A stretch of 64,000 nucleotides of DNA from Phascolarctobacterium sp. (GCA_030540395.1 JAUNWI010000011.1:1-64000), one strand, 5' to 3'. Shown: positions 9,616 to 15,796, numbered from the stretch's first letter. Notes: generated by a model not told the origin, from the sequence alone. Numbers and translations: made by a program.

Positions 9616-10836
9616 TTAAGACAACATCAACTCTTTCTTATGCAAAAGAAAATCTATTATATTCATGTGTATAATCCCGTTCTGGCTCATATCTATTTTA
9701 TCCAAAGACAGCACATATTTAGGCGAAGCATCAGTTATAGGCTTAAACGCTCCAAATTCCCTTTCTATGGTTGAGGGACTAGCTAACAAATAGGCCACCT
9801 GAATGAAGCACTTCTTGCCATCCTTTATAGCCACAAAATCAATTTCTCCCTTATATGTCTTGCCAACATAAACAGTAAATCCCTGCACACACAGTTCGTT
9901 ATAGATTACATTTTCCAAAAAGAAGGTGTCTTCATAGTTTATGGAATTGGTATTAATCGTTCTAAAGCCAGTGTCTGTAGCATAAAACTTCTCTTTTGTT
10001 TTCAACGCCTCTTTCCCTACAATATTGTATCTGGGCACAGTATGCAAAAGATAGGACTTGCGCAGCTTATCGAGATAATTATACACAGTCCTTTCAGACA
10101 CCACCTTCTTGTTATTCCTAGTAAAATAGTCTGCTATGTTGGCCGCCGAAAACTCCTTACCAGCATTTGCGAGTATATACAAGGATATATGTCTAAAATT
10201 TTGTTTATCAACATTCTTCCCTTTTTTGATAATATCCTTGTTGATGATACTATCATACAGATTAGTAATATATCTTCTTACAGAAGCTTCATCATGAAAG
10301 TTGTATCTAAGAGGTAATCCACCCCATTTAATATAGTCATATATGTCATCCTCAGAAAATGTTTCCCCATTGAGTTCTCGGTACGCTTTCGCTTCTAAAA
10401 AAGAAAAAGGAAGTACTTCAAACTCTACAGTTCTACCAGTCAATAAGCTTGCCAACTCTCCCGATAATAATGTTGAATTGCTGCCTGTAACAAAAATAGA
10501 TACATTTAGCGTCGCTCTAAACGACGCTAATGCCTTTTCAAAATTCTTGACGTGCTGTATCTCATCTAAAAACAGATAATACTTTTCTGCATCCACTATA
10601 CTGGCCTTAATTGTATTATGTAAATCACTAGCAGTTTTGATGTACTCATAATCCATATCTTCAAGATTGATGTATATGATATGACCTGCATCAATTCCCT
10701 GCTGCAACAGCTCATCTTTAATGGTCTCCAACAAAATTGATTTGCCTGCACGCCTAACTCCAGTGATAACTTTAATTAAATCGGCATCATAATAAGGACG
10801 TAGCTTTTGTAAATAGGCTTCTCTTATCAGCTTCAT
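9616..10836 (-). CDS. AAA ATPase with C-terminal DUF4143 (second copy)
   Basis: A 406-aa paralogue of the ATPase at 8108-9400. Walker A is GVRRAGKS (26-33), Walker B LFLDEIQ (88-94), with a TGSNS motif following. The C-terminal DUF4143 part contains EIDFVAIKDGKK and CFIQVAYL, an arrangement like a PD-(D/E)XK core (E...D...Q/K), though nuclease activity is unproven. AAAGGAG precedes the ATG. The two proteins are clearly diverged, so this is an old duplication or independent acquisition rather than a recent copy. Confidence 0.85.
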   Translation of the reverse strand: MKLIREAYLQKLRPYYDADLIKVITGVRRAGKSILLETIKDELLQQGIDAGHIIYINLEDMDYEYIKTASDLHNTIKASIVDAEKYYLFLDEIQHVKNFEKALASFRATLNVSIFVTGSNSTLLSGELASLLTGRTVEFEVLPFSFLEAKAYRELNGETFSEDDIYDYIKWGGLPLRYNFHDEASVRRYITNLYDSIINKDIIKKGKNVDKQNFRHISLYILANAGKEFSAANIADYFTRNNKKVVSERTVYNYLDKLRKSYLLHTVPRYNIVGKEALKTKEKFYATDTGFRTINTNSINYEDTFFLENVIYNELCVQGFTVYVGKTYKGEIDFVAIKDGKKCFIQVAYLLASPSTIEREFGAFKPITDASPKYVLSLDKIDMSQNGIIHMNIIDFLLHKKELMLS

Positions 10837-10876
10837 TAAAAATCACTCCTTTACACTTATGATACCATCATTTTTT

Positions 10877-11001
10877 AGTTTCCGCAAGTTACTCTTTCAT
10901 GAATTCAAAATTTTTCTCAGTTTATGAATGTTATTCTTTCGTAAACTCAGAAATTTTCTCAGTTTCTGCAAGATAATCTTTCATAAATCGAGTTTCTCTT
11001 C
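10877..11001. repeat. Three imperfect 42-bp tandem repeats
   Basis: Units at 10877-10918, 10919-10960 and 10961-11001 share AGTTT(C/A)TG(C/A)A and (T)CTTTC(A/G)T(A/G)AA. They fill the gap upstream of the 9616-10836 gene. The third unit is also the start of the dispersed 83-bp repeat found again at 13329-13411. Confidence 0.6.
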
Positions 11002-11042
11002 CTCTTAAATAACACAAAAAAAGGGCCACCGCAGTGACCCTG
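10960..11042 (-). repeat. 83-bp dispersed repeat R3, copy 1, ending in a terminator hairpin
   Basis: Closely matches 13329-13411 over its full 83 bp, including the 20-bp hairpin AGGGCCACCGCAGTGACCCT at 11022-11041 with a T tract on the minus strand. It lies directly downstream of the XRE gene and probably ends its transcript. Confidence 0.75.
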
Positions 11043-11075
11043 AGAATTATCCGCAGCTACGCTACCGCCTTTATT

Positions 11076-11291
11076 CTATTCCTCATCATCTTCAACGAAC
11101 TGAAATACCTCTTCCACCGGCTTGCCAAACACCTTAGCAATGTCCATAGCAAGCTTCAAAGAAGGATTGTACTTACCATTTTCCAGATTACCAATAGTCT
11201 CTCTCCGAACACCGACTATGTTTGCAAGCTCGGCCTGTTGCATTTTTCTAGCTCGGCGTAGTTCATGAATTTTTGTAACTAATCGTGACAT
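11076..11291 (-). CDS. XRE-family helix-turn-helix regulator
   Basis: A 71-aa protein consisting almost entirely of a Cro/C1-type HTH (residues about 5-60; QQAELANIVGVRRETIGNLE spans the recognition region) plus a short acidic tail. Such one-domain proteins paired with a small membrane protein are common in Firmicutes. It starts right after the stop of the membrane gene 11292-11687 and has AAAGGA upstream, so the two form one operon. Likely self-regulated through the palindrome at 11717-11731. Confidence 0.9.
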   Translation of the reverse strand: MSRLVTKIHELRRARKMQQAELANIVGVRRETIGNLENGKYNPSLKLAMDIAKVFGKPVEEVFQFVEDDEE

Positions 11292-11687
11292 TTAGCATCC
11301 TTTCCTTTCATAGTATAGAAAGAAAGACCCACTTAATATCAGGCCCAATCCCATAAAGCTATCGAGGACTGGTTTTGCAGCAATATTGAAATGACAACGT
11401 AAATCCAAGTAGGAATAAAGCGTACCCAATACCATTAACAATAAAAAGGCCATGGTATATGCACGGTTAGTATTTTCTATAGAACGCTCATCCTCTAGCT
11501 CCTTTTTCAAAAATACTAAAGTAAAACCAACTAACAGTAATGCTACAAGCCCAAAGCCTAATCCTATATTTTTAAGAATATGATCACCAGTAAGCGGTAG
11601 CAACGAGGAAGAAATGAAGCTCAATCCCCAGATAATATTCAAATATCCGTGTCTCTGAGCCAAGGTGACAGTGATGTTTTTAAACAT
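11292..11687 (-). CDS. Small membrane protein, partner of the XRE regulator
   Basis: A 131-aa protein with about four hydrophobic segments (near residues 15-32, 38-58, 75-95 and 108-125). I do not recognise a specific family. It is first in a two-gene operon with the XRE regulator 11076-11291; in similar pairs the membrane protein may bind or inhibit the regulator, but that is speculation here. GGGAGGGG lies upstream of the ATG and a consensus promoter at 11730-11758 drives the pair. Confidence 0.75.
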   Translation of the reverse strand: MFKNITVTLAQRHGYLNIIWGLSFISSSLLPLTGDHILKNIGLGFGLVALLLVGFTLVFLKKELEDERSIENTNRAYTMAFLLLMVLGTLYSYLDLRCHFNIAAKPVLDSFMGLGLILSGSFFLYYERKGC

Positions 11688-11716
11688 TTTTACCCCTCCC
11701 TATGTGGTGTATTTTT

Positions 11717-11758
11717 ATCATCTGTGATGATTATATCACTTATTTTAGAGCTAGTCAA
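11717..11758 (-). promoter_or_regulatory. Promoter and palindromic operator of the XRE operon
   Basis: On the minus strand TTGACT (11753-11758), 17 bp, TATAAT (11730-11735). Immediately downstream lies the perfect palindrome ATCATC-TGT-GATGAT (11717-11731), overlapping the last base of the -10 and the start site, a typical position for autorepression by an XRE protein. Confidence 0.7.
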
Positions 11759-11820
11759 CAAAAATGTGAAAAAAACATCACTTTATGTTGAATTTTATCT
11801 GGCTTACTTTAGACACAGCA

Positions 11821-11865
11821 TTTAGCGAAGGATTTTTGCAACCTGACACACTTTTCCTTCGCAAA
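11821..11865 (-). repeat. Hairpin repeat R1, copy 4
   Basis: GCGAAGGATTTTTGCAAC ... CTTTTCCTTCGCAAAA, arms intact except the outermost T's. It lies in the gap 11759-12111. That gap also contains the word TCGTCTTTTCCAAAAA twice (11891 and 11935 regions) and otherwise shows no gene. Confidence 0.7.
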
Positions 11866-12040
11866 ACACAGTATCCTGATTCCACCATCTAGTCGTCTTT
11901 TCCAAAAATGCTGATTTCTGTACAATCGGAATTCGTCTTTTCCAAAAAAGCCTGTTTTTGCCAAAGACAAACTAATAGTTTAAAGCGGCTGCATTTCAGT
12001 GTAAAAGTCAATACCAAATTTTAAATAAACAATAAAAAAA

Positions 12041-12062
12041 CAGGGTCACCGCAGTGACCCTG
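12041..12062 (-). terminator. Terminator-like hairpin repeat R2, copy c
   Basis: Perfect 9-bp stem CAGGGTCAC/GTGACCCTG with a CGCA loop, followed on the minus strand by seven T's. Ends the DUF2442 gene transcript. Confidence 0.8.
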
Positions 12063-12111
12063 AAATCTAAAAAATTGGGCAAATTCTTCAGAGCTCCTAT
12101 ATCTTTCGCAA

Positions 12112-12411
12112 TTATGCTATCTTTATAGTATCAGCAGCTTCTGAATTTTTGTATAGCTCCTCTGGTGATATATCAATATCTCCGTCATTCCAAACTAGCA
12201 CACCATAATCAATGTAGGCTTCTTTAAACAAAGCATAGTCCTTTAAAGGCCTAAAGGCTTCGTATTCCAACATAGGCTTAAAATCATAAATTTTAGCTTC
12301 TCCTGTGTTGAAGCGAATCCACAATTTCCAATCTGGAAGAATACGCACACCACTTACCTTGATCTCTGTTTTCGATTTTCCTGCATAAGCAATTCCATCT
12401 ATCATATCCAT
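12112..12411 (-). CDS. DUF2442 domain protein
   Basis: A 99-aa protein with the DUF2442 pattern: a strand [15 protein letters not shown] near residue 30-45 and a C-terminal [15 protein letters not shown]. Function unknown; members often sit beside DUF4160 proteins or in toxin-antitoxin-like settings, and such a DUF4160 gene occurs at 18048. GGAG lies 8 nt upstream of the ATG. No partner is adjacent here. Confidence 0.85.
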   Translation of the reverse strand: MDMIDGIAYAGKSKTEIKVSGVRILPDWKLWIRFNTGEAKIYDFKPMLEYEAFRPLKDYALFKEAYIDYGVLVWNDGDIDISPEELYKNSEAADTIKIA

Positions 12412-12512
12412 TTAATCAGCTCCAAATAAAAAGCATAGTAATTCAAACTAACATCTATTAACCATCGAAGTTGTTCATCCAAAACTTATATTCGAAATTT
12501 ACAAACATTTTA

Positions 12513-12541
12513 TTGTATATAAGTCTGATTTGTGCTATAAT
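12513..12541 (+). promoter_or_regulatory. Promoter of type I toxin module 1
   Basis: TTGTAT (12513-12518), 17 bp, TATAAT (12536-12541), with TGC before the -10. Predicted start near 12548, giving a leader of about 75 nt before the toxin ORF. Confidence 0.7.
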
Positions 12542-12591
12542 ACAATAGACAACCGTACCCAAAGGGCATGATATGTTGCAGGGTGGCGTTG

Positions 12592-12614
12592 CCTTCATTC
12601 CCCATGAATGGAGG
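12592..12614 (+). promoter_or_regulatory. Hairpin hiding the toxin ribosome site
   Basis: CCTTCATTC (12592-12600) pairs with GAATGGAGG (12606-12614) in a 9-bp stem with one T-G wobble and a 5-nt loop. The right arm is the Shine-Dalgarno GGAGG of the toxin ORF, so translation would be blocked until the hairpin opens. Such masking is typical of type I toxin mRNAs. Confidence 0.7.
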
Positions 12615-12622
12615 TGATGTCT

Positions 12623-12712
12623 ATGGAAAGATACTCCTTTCAGGACCTTATGGTCTTCGGAATATTTCTCTTAACATTACTTACGTTCATTGTTATGAAC
12701 AATAAAAAGTAA
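12623..12712 (+). CDS. Holin-like type I toxin peptide (module 1)
   Basis: A 29-residue peptide: polar start MERYSFQDLM, a hydrophobic span of about 15 residues (VFGIFLLTLLTFIV), and a basic tail NNKK. This matches the putative holin-like toxin family of Firmicutes (TxpA/BsrG-like), which inserts into the inner membrane. ATG 12623 is chosen because GGAGG (12610-12614) lies 8 nt upstream; the in-frame ATG and GTG a few bases earlier overlap the site. Own promoter, masked ribosome site, and an opposing RNA promoter downstream all support a type I toxin-antitoxin module. Confidence 0.75.
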   Translation: MERYSFQDLMVFGIFLLTLLTFIVMNNKK

Positions 12713-12723
12713 TCAGGGCATAG

Positions 12724-12815
12724 AAAAACCACCCCTATATACTTTGCCAGGTATCTGGGTGGCTTTCTACCTCTTATAACCGGGCAACCCACCTTGTGGG
12801 CGGTTGTCACTCTTC
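12724..12815 (-). ncRNA. Putative antisense RNA antitoxin of module 1
   Basis: On the minus strand a promoter TTGCAG (12845-12850), 17 bp, TATATT (12822-12827) would start RNA near 12815. A hairpin GGGTGG/CCACCC (12729-12762) followed by TTTTT ends it near 12724, giving about 92 nt. It lies opposite the 3' untranslated end of the toxin mRNA, as RatA and SR4 do. A 5' hairpin around GACAACCGCCC is also visible. Transcription is inferred, not shown. Confidence 0.6.
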
Positions 12816-12821
12816 ACTTAT

Positions 12822-12850
12822 AATATACCACAATCTGCACATTTCTGCAA
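12822..12850 (-). promoter_or_regulatory. Promoter of antisense RNA 1
   Basis: TTGCAG, 17 bp, TATATT on the minus strand, facing the toxin gene 12623-12712. Confidence 0.6.
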
Positions 12851-12883
12851 GAAAAAACAAAGATCATTTCATGCACACAAAAA

Positions 12884-12905
12884 CAGGACCACCGCAGTGA
12901 CCCTG
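12884..12905 (-). terminator. Terminator-like hairpin repeat R2, copy d
   Basis: CAGGACCACCGCAGTGACCCTG hairpin with a minus-strand T tract (TTTTTGTG). It lies between the two toxin modules and could end the minus-strand toxin 2 message. Confidence 0.6.
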
Positions 12906-12953
12906 ACATCTTAAAGTGAAAGCGAGCACTCTCATATTGCTAGATAAATGCTC

Positions 12954-12982
12954 TTGCTAAATTTTGCTTTATGTAGTACAAT
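12954..12982 (+). promoter_or_regulatory. Promoter of antisense RNA 2
   Basis: TTGCTA (12954-12959), 17 bp, TACAAT (12977-12982) on the plus strand, facing the minus-strand peptide gene 13071-13160. Confidence 0.65.
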
Positions 12983-12987
12983 ATGCA

Positions 12988-13080
12988 TAGAAAAGGTGTT
13001 ACCGATAGACGGTTGCCCTCTTTTCTATGACTGTTAAAGAATAACCGCCAGTTTTCTCAGGACCGGGCGGTTATTTTTTT
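12988..13080 (+). ncRNA. Putative antisense RNA antitoxin of module 2
   Basis: Predicted start about 6 nt after the TACAAT box. A 5' hairpin closes with CATAGAAAAG (12986-12995) and CTTTTCTATG (13020-13029). The 3' end is a strong terminator, ATAACCGCC (13041-13049) with GGCGGTTAT (13066-13074) and a run of seven T's. Length is about 93 nt, the same as antisense RNA 1. Its terminator overlaps the last codons of the opposing peptide gene, so it can pair with the toxin mRNA 3' part. Confidence 0.65.
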
Positions 13081-13160
13081 GCATTTTTACCAACGAGATA
13101 CCCTGCTTTAAAGCGGCCTAGGCCGAAACTCAAAATCGCAACGACATCTAGTACACTCAT
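13071..13160 (-). CDS. Small membrane peptide, likely type I toxin (module 2)
   Basis: A 29-residue ORF, MSVLDVVAILSFGLG then RFKAGYLVGKNAKK: hydrophobic first half, basic tail. AAAGGAGGG lies 7-8 nt before the ATG. A -10 box TATAAT at 13270-13275 (minus) gives a leader of about 100 nt that can fold (AATAGA with TCTATT, and CCCTC with the GAGGG of the ribosome site). I do not recognise the exact peptide family; the call rests on size, charge pattern, and the opposing RNA at 12988-13080. Confidence 0.65.
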   Translation of the reverse strand: MSVLDVVAILSFGLGRFKAGYLVGKNAKK

Positions 13161-13269
13161 GGCACCACCCTCCTTTCCAATAGACCGAACTAGTCAAATC
13201 TATTTACTCCAGAGGGCTGCTCACCCTCCGTAGAGGGACCGCCTACCGTTATGGTAACACCTTGAACTT

Positions 13270-13275
13270 ATTATA
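13270..13275 (-). promoter_or_regulatory. -10 box of toxin module 2
   Basis: TATAAT preceded by TGC on the minus strand; only a weak -35 is present (TTTCCT at 17 bp). Confidence 0.5.
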
Positions 13276-13328
13276 GCACATTTCATCGTATAAGGAAATG
13301 TATTTTCGTTCAAACACTATGCTTTTTT

Positions 13329-13411
13329 CAGTTCCTGCAAATTATCCTTTCATAAATTTAGGTTGTCTTCCTCTTAAAAAACACAAAAACAGGGCCACCG
13401 CAGTGACCCTG
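13329..13411 (-). repeat. 83-bp dispersed repeat R3, copy 2, with terminator hairpin
   Basis: Second copy of the unit at 10960-11042, ending in the hairpin 13390-13411 (CAGGGCCAC/GTGACCCTG) and a minus-strand T tract. It directly follows the stop of the SLH porin gene and should end its transcript. Confidence 0.75.
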
Positions 13412-13451
13412 TTTGTTTTTGCTCCAGTATGGAATTTTTTTAGGACCTGAA

Positions 13452-14654
13452 TTAGAAAGTGAAGTACAGGTCAGCGTACAACAGTTGAGACTTCTCGCCA
13501 CCAACTTTAGCCTTGGTGTCATAGTAGCTCAGTTCGCCAACAATGTTCTTAGCAATTGCATAGTTAGCAACTACACCATAACCCTTGAAGCCAGTCAACT
13601 TATCATCTTTTACGAAATCCCAAGTAGCATCAGTGGTTTGAGAAATAATGGTGTTGCTAGGTTGATCAAAGTAAGTTGCGGTCAAGCCCCAGGTACCCGG
13701 AGTAGCAGCGTCAGCACCCTTGTATGCCAAGGAAGCTACCCAACCATCTTTGGATACACGATCATCATACTCATCAGCAGCAGTGATGTATTCATAGCCC
13801 AAGGTCAAGTCTTTAGCAACTTCTAAGGATGCACCAACATTGTAGAGTTCTGCATTATCGTCGCCAACGATACCTTTAGTGGAACCAGTGCCTTTTGCAT
13901 ACATAGCGAATGCATCAACAACACCAATCTTAGCATTTACGCCAGCCAAATATACACGGTCAGCACCAGTTTTGGTAACTTCATCAGCCTTTTGAACCAT
14001 GCCCCAAACTTTTACTTTATCGCCATAGGTAACCTTGATACCATCACCAGTAATATCAGCTACGTTACCAGTGTTTGCAACTTCATCCCAACGACCAGCG
14101 CGCACAGCAAGACCACCAATTTTGCCGTCAACATAAGCGCGTTTAAGCTTCAGTTCATCTTCAGCATCCTTGTCATCAAATTCTTGCTCGCTTTGCAGCA
14201 TGCCAGTGTATGTCCAATCATCATTTACTTGACCAGCTACCCACAGACGAGTACGCAGGGTGGTGTCATCTTTGTCACCATCAGCCTTGTAGTCATGTAC
14301 GTTGCGGAAACGAACTTGACCAGTAATCTTAACATTGTCAGCTTTCTTTTCCAGTTTAGCAACGCGAACGCCCAGGTTATCCAGCTCATCAGCAAATTCA
14401 GCAGCCAGTTTGTCAACGTTAGCGCCTTTTGCCATTGCACGAGCAGTGATTTGAGCCATTTCATAACGGGTCATCAGCTTGTCGCCACCAAAGGTGGTGT
14501 CGCCATAACCATCAATAACGCCAGCAGCTGCCAATTTAGCGATGCTGTCATATGCCCAGTGGCCAGCAGGAACATCAGAGAACGGGCTAGCAGCGTATGC
14601 AGAAGCGGTTACGCCCAAAGCCATAGCCATTGCGAGTACTAAGGATTTTTTCAT
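13452..14654 (-). CDS. SLH-domain outer membrane porin (OmpM-like), copy 1
   Basis: A 400-aa exported protein. Signal peptide about residues 1-21 (MKKSLVL...SAYAA), then one SLH domain (FSDVPAGHWAYDSI to about residue 80) that in Negativicutes anchors the outer membrane to cadaverine-modified peptidoglycan, a short coiled coil (LDNLGVRVAKLEKKAD), and a beta-barrel that ends in aromatic LYFTF. Barrel strands are typical of a general diffusion porin. GGAGG lies 8 nt before the chosen ATG; an upstream in-frame ATG lacks a ribosome site. A paralogue of the same length lies at 16526-17728; SLH regions are nearly identical and barrels diverged. Promoter at 14830-14858 gives a leader of about 170 nt. 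Confidence 0.9.
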   Translation of the reverse strand: MKKSLVLAMAMALGVTASAYAASPFSDVPAGHWAYDSIAKLAAAGVIDGYGDTTFGGDKLMTRYEMAQITARAMAKGANVDKLAAEFADELDNLGVRVAKLEKKADNVKITGQVRFRNVHDYKADGDKDDTTLRTRLWVAGQVNDDWTYTGMLQSEQEFDDKDAEDELKLKRAYVDGKIGGLAVRAGRWDEVANTGNVADITGDGIKVTYGDKVKVWGMVQKADEVTKTGADRVYLAGVNAKIGVVDAFAMYAKGTGSTKGIVGDDNAELYNVGASLEVAKDLTLGYEYITAADEYDDRVSKDGWVASLAYKGADAATPGTWGLTATYFDQPSNTIISQTTDATWDFVKDDKLTGFKGYGVVANYAIAKNIVGELSYYDTKAKVGGEKSQLLYADLYFTF

Positions 14655-14738
14655 TGTAAATTCCTCCAATAGAATTCAAATTTGTGAATCCTCATTAGCT
14701 TGCAAATTGCACCTCGAGCGCTCTGCTTCAACCTTCAT

Positions 14739-14764
14739 GTAAGAGTTGCCTTGTTTCCTCTACC
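14739..14764 (-). promoter_or_regulatory. Conserved 26-nt leader motif of porin mRNA, copy 1
   Basis: Identical over 26 nt to 17806-17831 in the leader of the second porin. On the mRNA it reads GGTAGAGGAAACAAGG then CAACTCTTAC; GGTAGAG can pair imperfectly with CTCTTAC(C). The bases around it differ, so it looks selected. May be a small-RNA target or a protein site. Confidence 0.6.
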
Positions 14765-14829
14765 CTACTAATCAAAGACTTTGCACTAAGAGAAAATCAG
14801 CAAAACTAATGCTAGATTCACTTACGCTT

Positions 14830-14858
14830 ATTATAGCATAAGCTTCTCTAATGTACAA
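14830..14858 (-). promoter_or_regulatory. Promoter of porin 1
   Basis: TTGTAC (14853-14858), 17 bp, TATAAT (14830-14835) on the minus strand. Confidence 0.7.
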
Positions 14859-14936
14859 GCAAATTTTTGTGTATACAAAGCAGATTTATGACTTTTTTAC
14901 GAGTAAAAGAGAGCTCCGATAGTATTACAAATAATA

Positions 14937-15512
14937 TTAAGCAATATAATTGGGACTGTTATACAGTAGCACCACTTCACCAGAATCAGAATCAATTTTT
15001 TCTTTCCTTAACATGGTTAACTTCATTTGATTGGCAGTATAGTCCTTTTCGGATTTAGAGAAGAAAGACACCCCAACATAATGTTCTTTAAACGAAATCA
15101 TAAAATAATAATTCGTATTATCCTTCAAGCTCCCTTTCAGCAAATAGTCAGCTACTATGCGTGAGCCTTTGGCTTTCTTTATATCGTATTTAAAAACATC
15201 ATTAGCAGTATCTATAAAATGCTCAAGACATCCTAAGCACTTAATTCTGCCTTCTATTTCAAAAAATCTATGAGAGCTCTTGATGGTATCAAGTGTAATC
15301 TGCCCTTTAAGGATTTTCTTAAACACGATACTTGCGTTGGTTCTCAATGCAGGAATGTCATCTAGTTTATGCAAACCTGCCAAATGATAAAAATCTATTG
15401 CTGTGAACACGAGCTCTAGCCTGTGTAGCTTCTTATTCTTACCCAATGTGAAAACATATTTTTTGCTCAGCATTTGGTTATAGTTTTGAGCTGCTTGCAA
15501 AAGGTCATCCAT
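14937..15512 (-). CDS. PBECR4-like RNase-fold protein
   Basis: About 191 aa. The pattern FYHLAGLHKLDD, then F..ILKGQIT and a C-terminal EHYVGVSFFSKSEKDY resembles PBECR4 proteins (phage-Barnase-EndoU-ColicinE5/D-RelE-like nuclease 4), a predicted RNase-toxin fold found in Firmicutes and phages. Start ATG 15512 has AGAGG 7 nt upstream; the ATG 6 nt earlier is too close. A strong terminator (15527-15558) stands 10-15 nt upstream of the ribosome site, so expression must depend on read-through of the upstream RNA. No protein antitoxin is adjacent. Nuclease activity is not established. Confidence 0.6.
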   Translation of the reverse strand: MDDLLQAAQNYNQMLSKKYVFTLGKNKKLHRLELVFTAIDFYHLAGLHKLDDIPALRTNASIVFKKILKGQITLDTIKSSHRFFEIEGRIKCLGCLEHFIDTANDVFKYDIKKAKGSRIVADYLLKGSLKDNTNYYFMISFKEHYVGVSFFSKSEKDYTANQMKLTMLRKEKIDSDSGEVVLLYNSPNYIA

Positions 15513-15526
15513 ACACATACCTCTCA

Positions 15527-15558
15527 AAGAAAAAAGGCCCTGCAACAGCAAGACCTTT
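15527..15558 (-). terminator. Strong terminator between structured RNA and PBECR4 gene
   Basis: On the minus strand AAAGGTCTTGC pairs with GCAGGGCCTTT (11 bp, two wobbles, TGTT loop), then TTTTTTC. It lies just before the ribosome site of 14937-15512. Confidence 0.85.
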
Positions 15559-15708
15559 AAATGCTATTAAGCGGTTTTCTTTCAGTCCACAAGAACCTAT
15601 TCGTATCACGGTACTACCGCAAACCTACTAGTAAAGCTCCATAAGCCCCCGCTACGACTCGTGACTTACTTCTACGCTTAGCCAGGCATCTAATGTGCTT
15701 AGGCTTCT
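15527..15708 (-). ncRNA. Structured RNA of about 180 nt upstream of the RNase-like gene
   Basis: Driven by a consensus promoter (15715-15743) and ended by the terminator at 15527-15558. Its ends can pair: segment 15686-15693 with 15557-15564 (8 bp) and 15675-15680 with 15568-15573 (6 bp). Inside, 15658-15666 pairs with 15584-15593 (9 bp, one bulge) and 15653-15657 with 15601-15605 (5 bp); a small hairpin lies at 15609-15619. The result is a rod broken by internal loops. Direct repeats of CATTAGA(A/T)GCCT and TAAGC lie at the 5' end. No coding frame of note. I know no Rfam family that fits by eye; 6S-like RNA or a type III antitoxin are the leading ideas. Confidence 0.6.
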
Positions 15709-15714
15709 AATGAT

Positions 15715-15743
15715 ATTATACTCACCTTTACCTATAAAATCAA
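15715..15743 (-). promoter_or_regulatory. Promoter of the structured RNA
   Basis: TTGATT (15738-15743), 17 bp, TATAAT (15715-15720) on the minus strand; start predicted near 15708. Confidence 0.75.
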
Positions 15744-15796
15744 GCAAACAAAAAGTAAAATTTCAGTATGCCCTAATTTTCCTGCTATTTAAGGAA

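Noticed and set aside
15601-15640. T-box riboswitch in the structured RNA
   Set aside because: TAGTACCGTG is only a partial match to the T-box core, the AGGGTGG part is missing, and the downstream gene is not an amino-acid gene.
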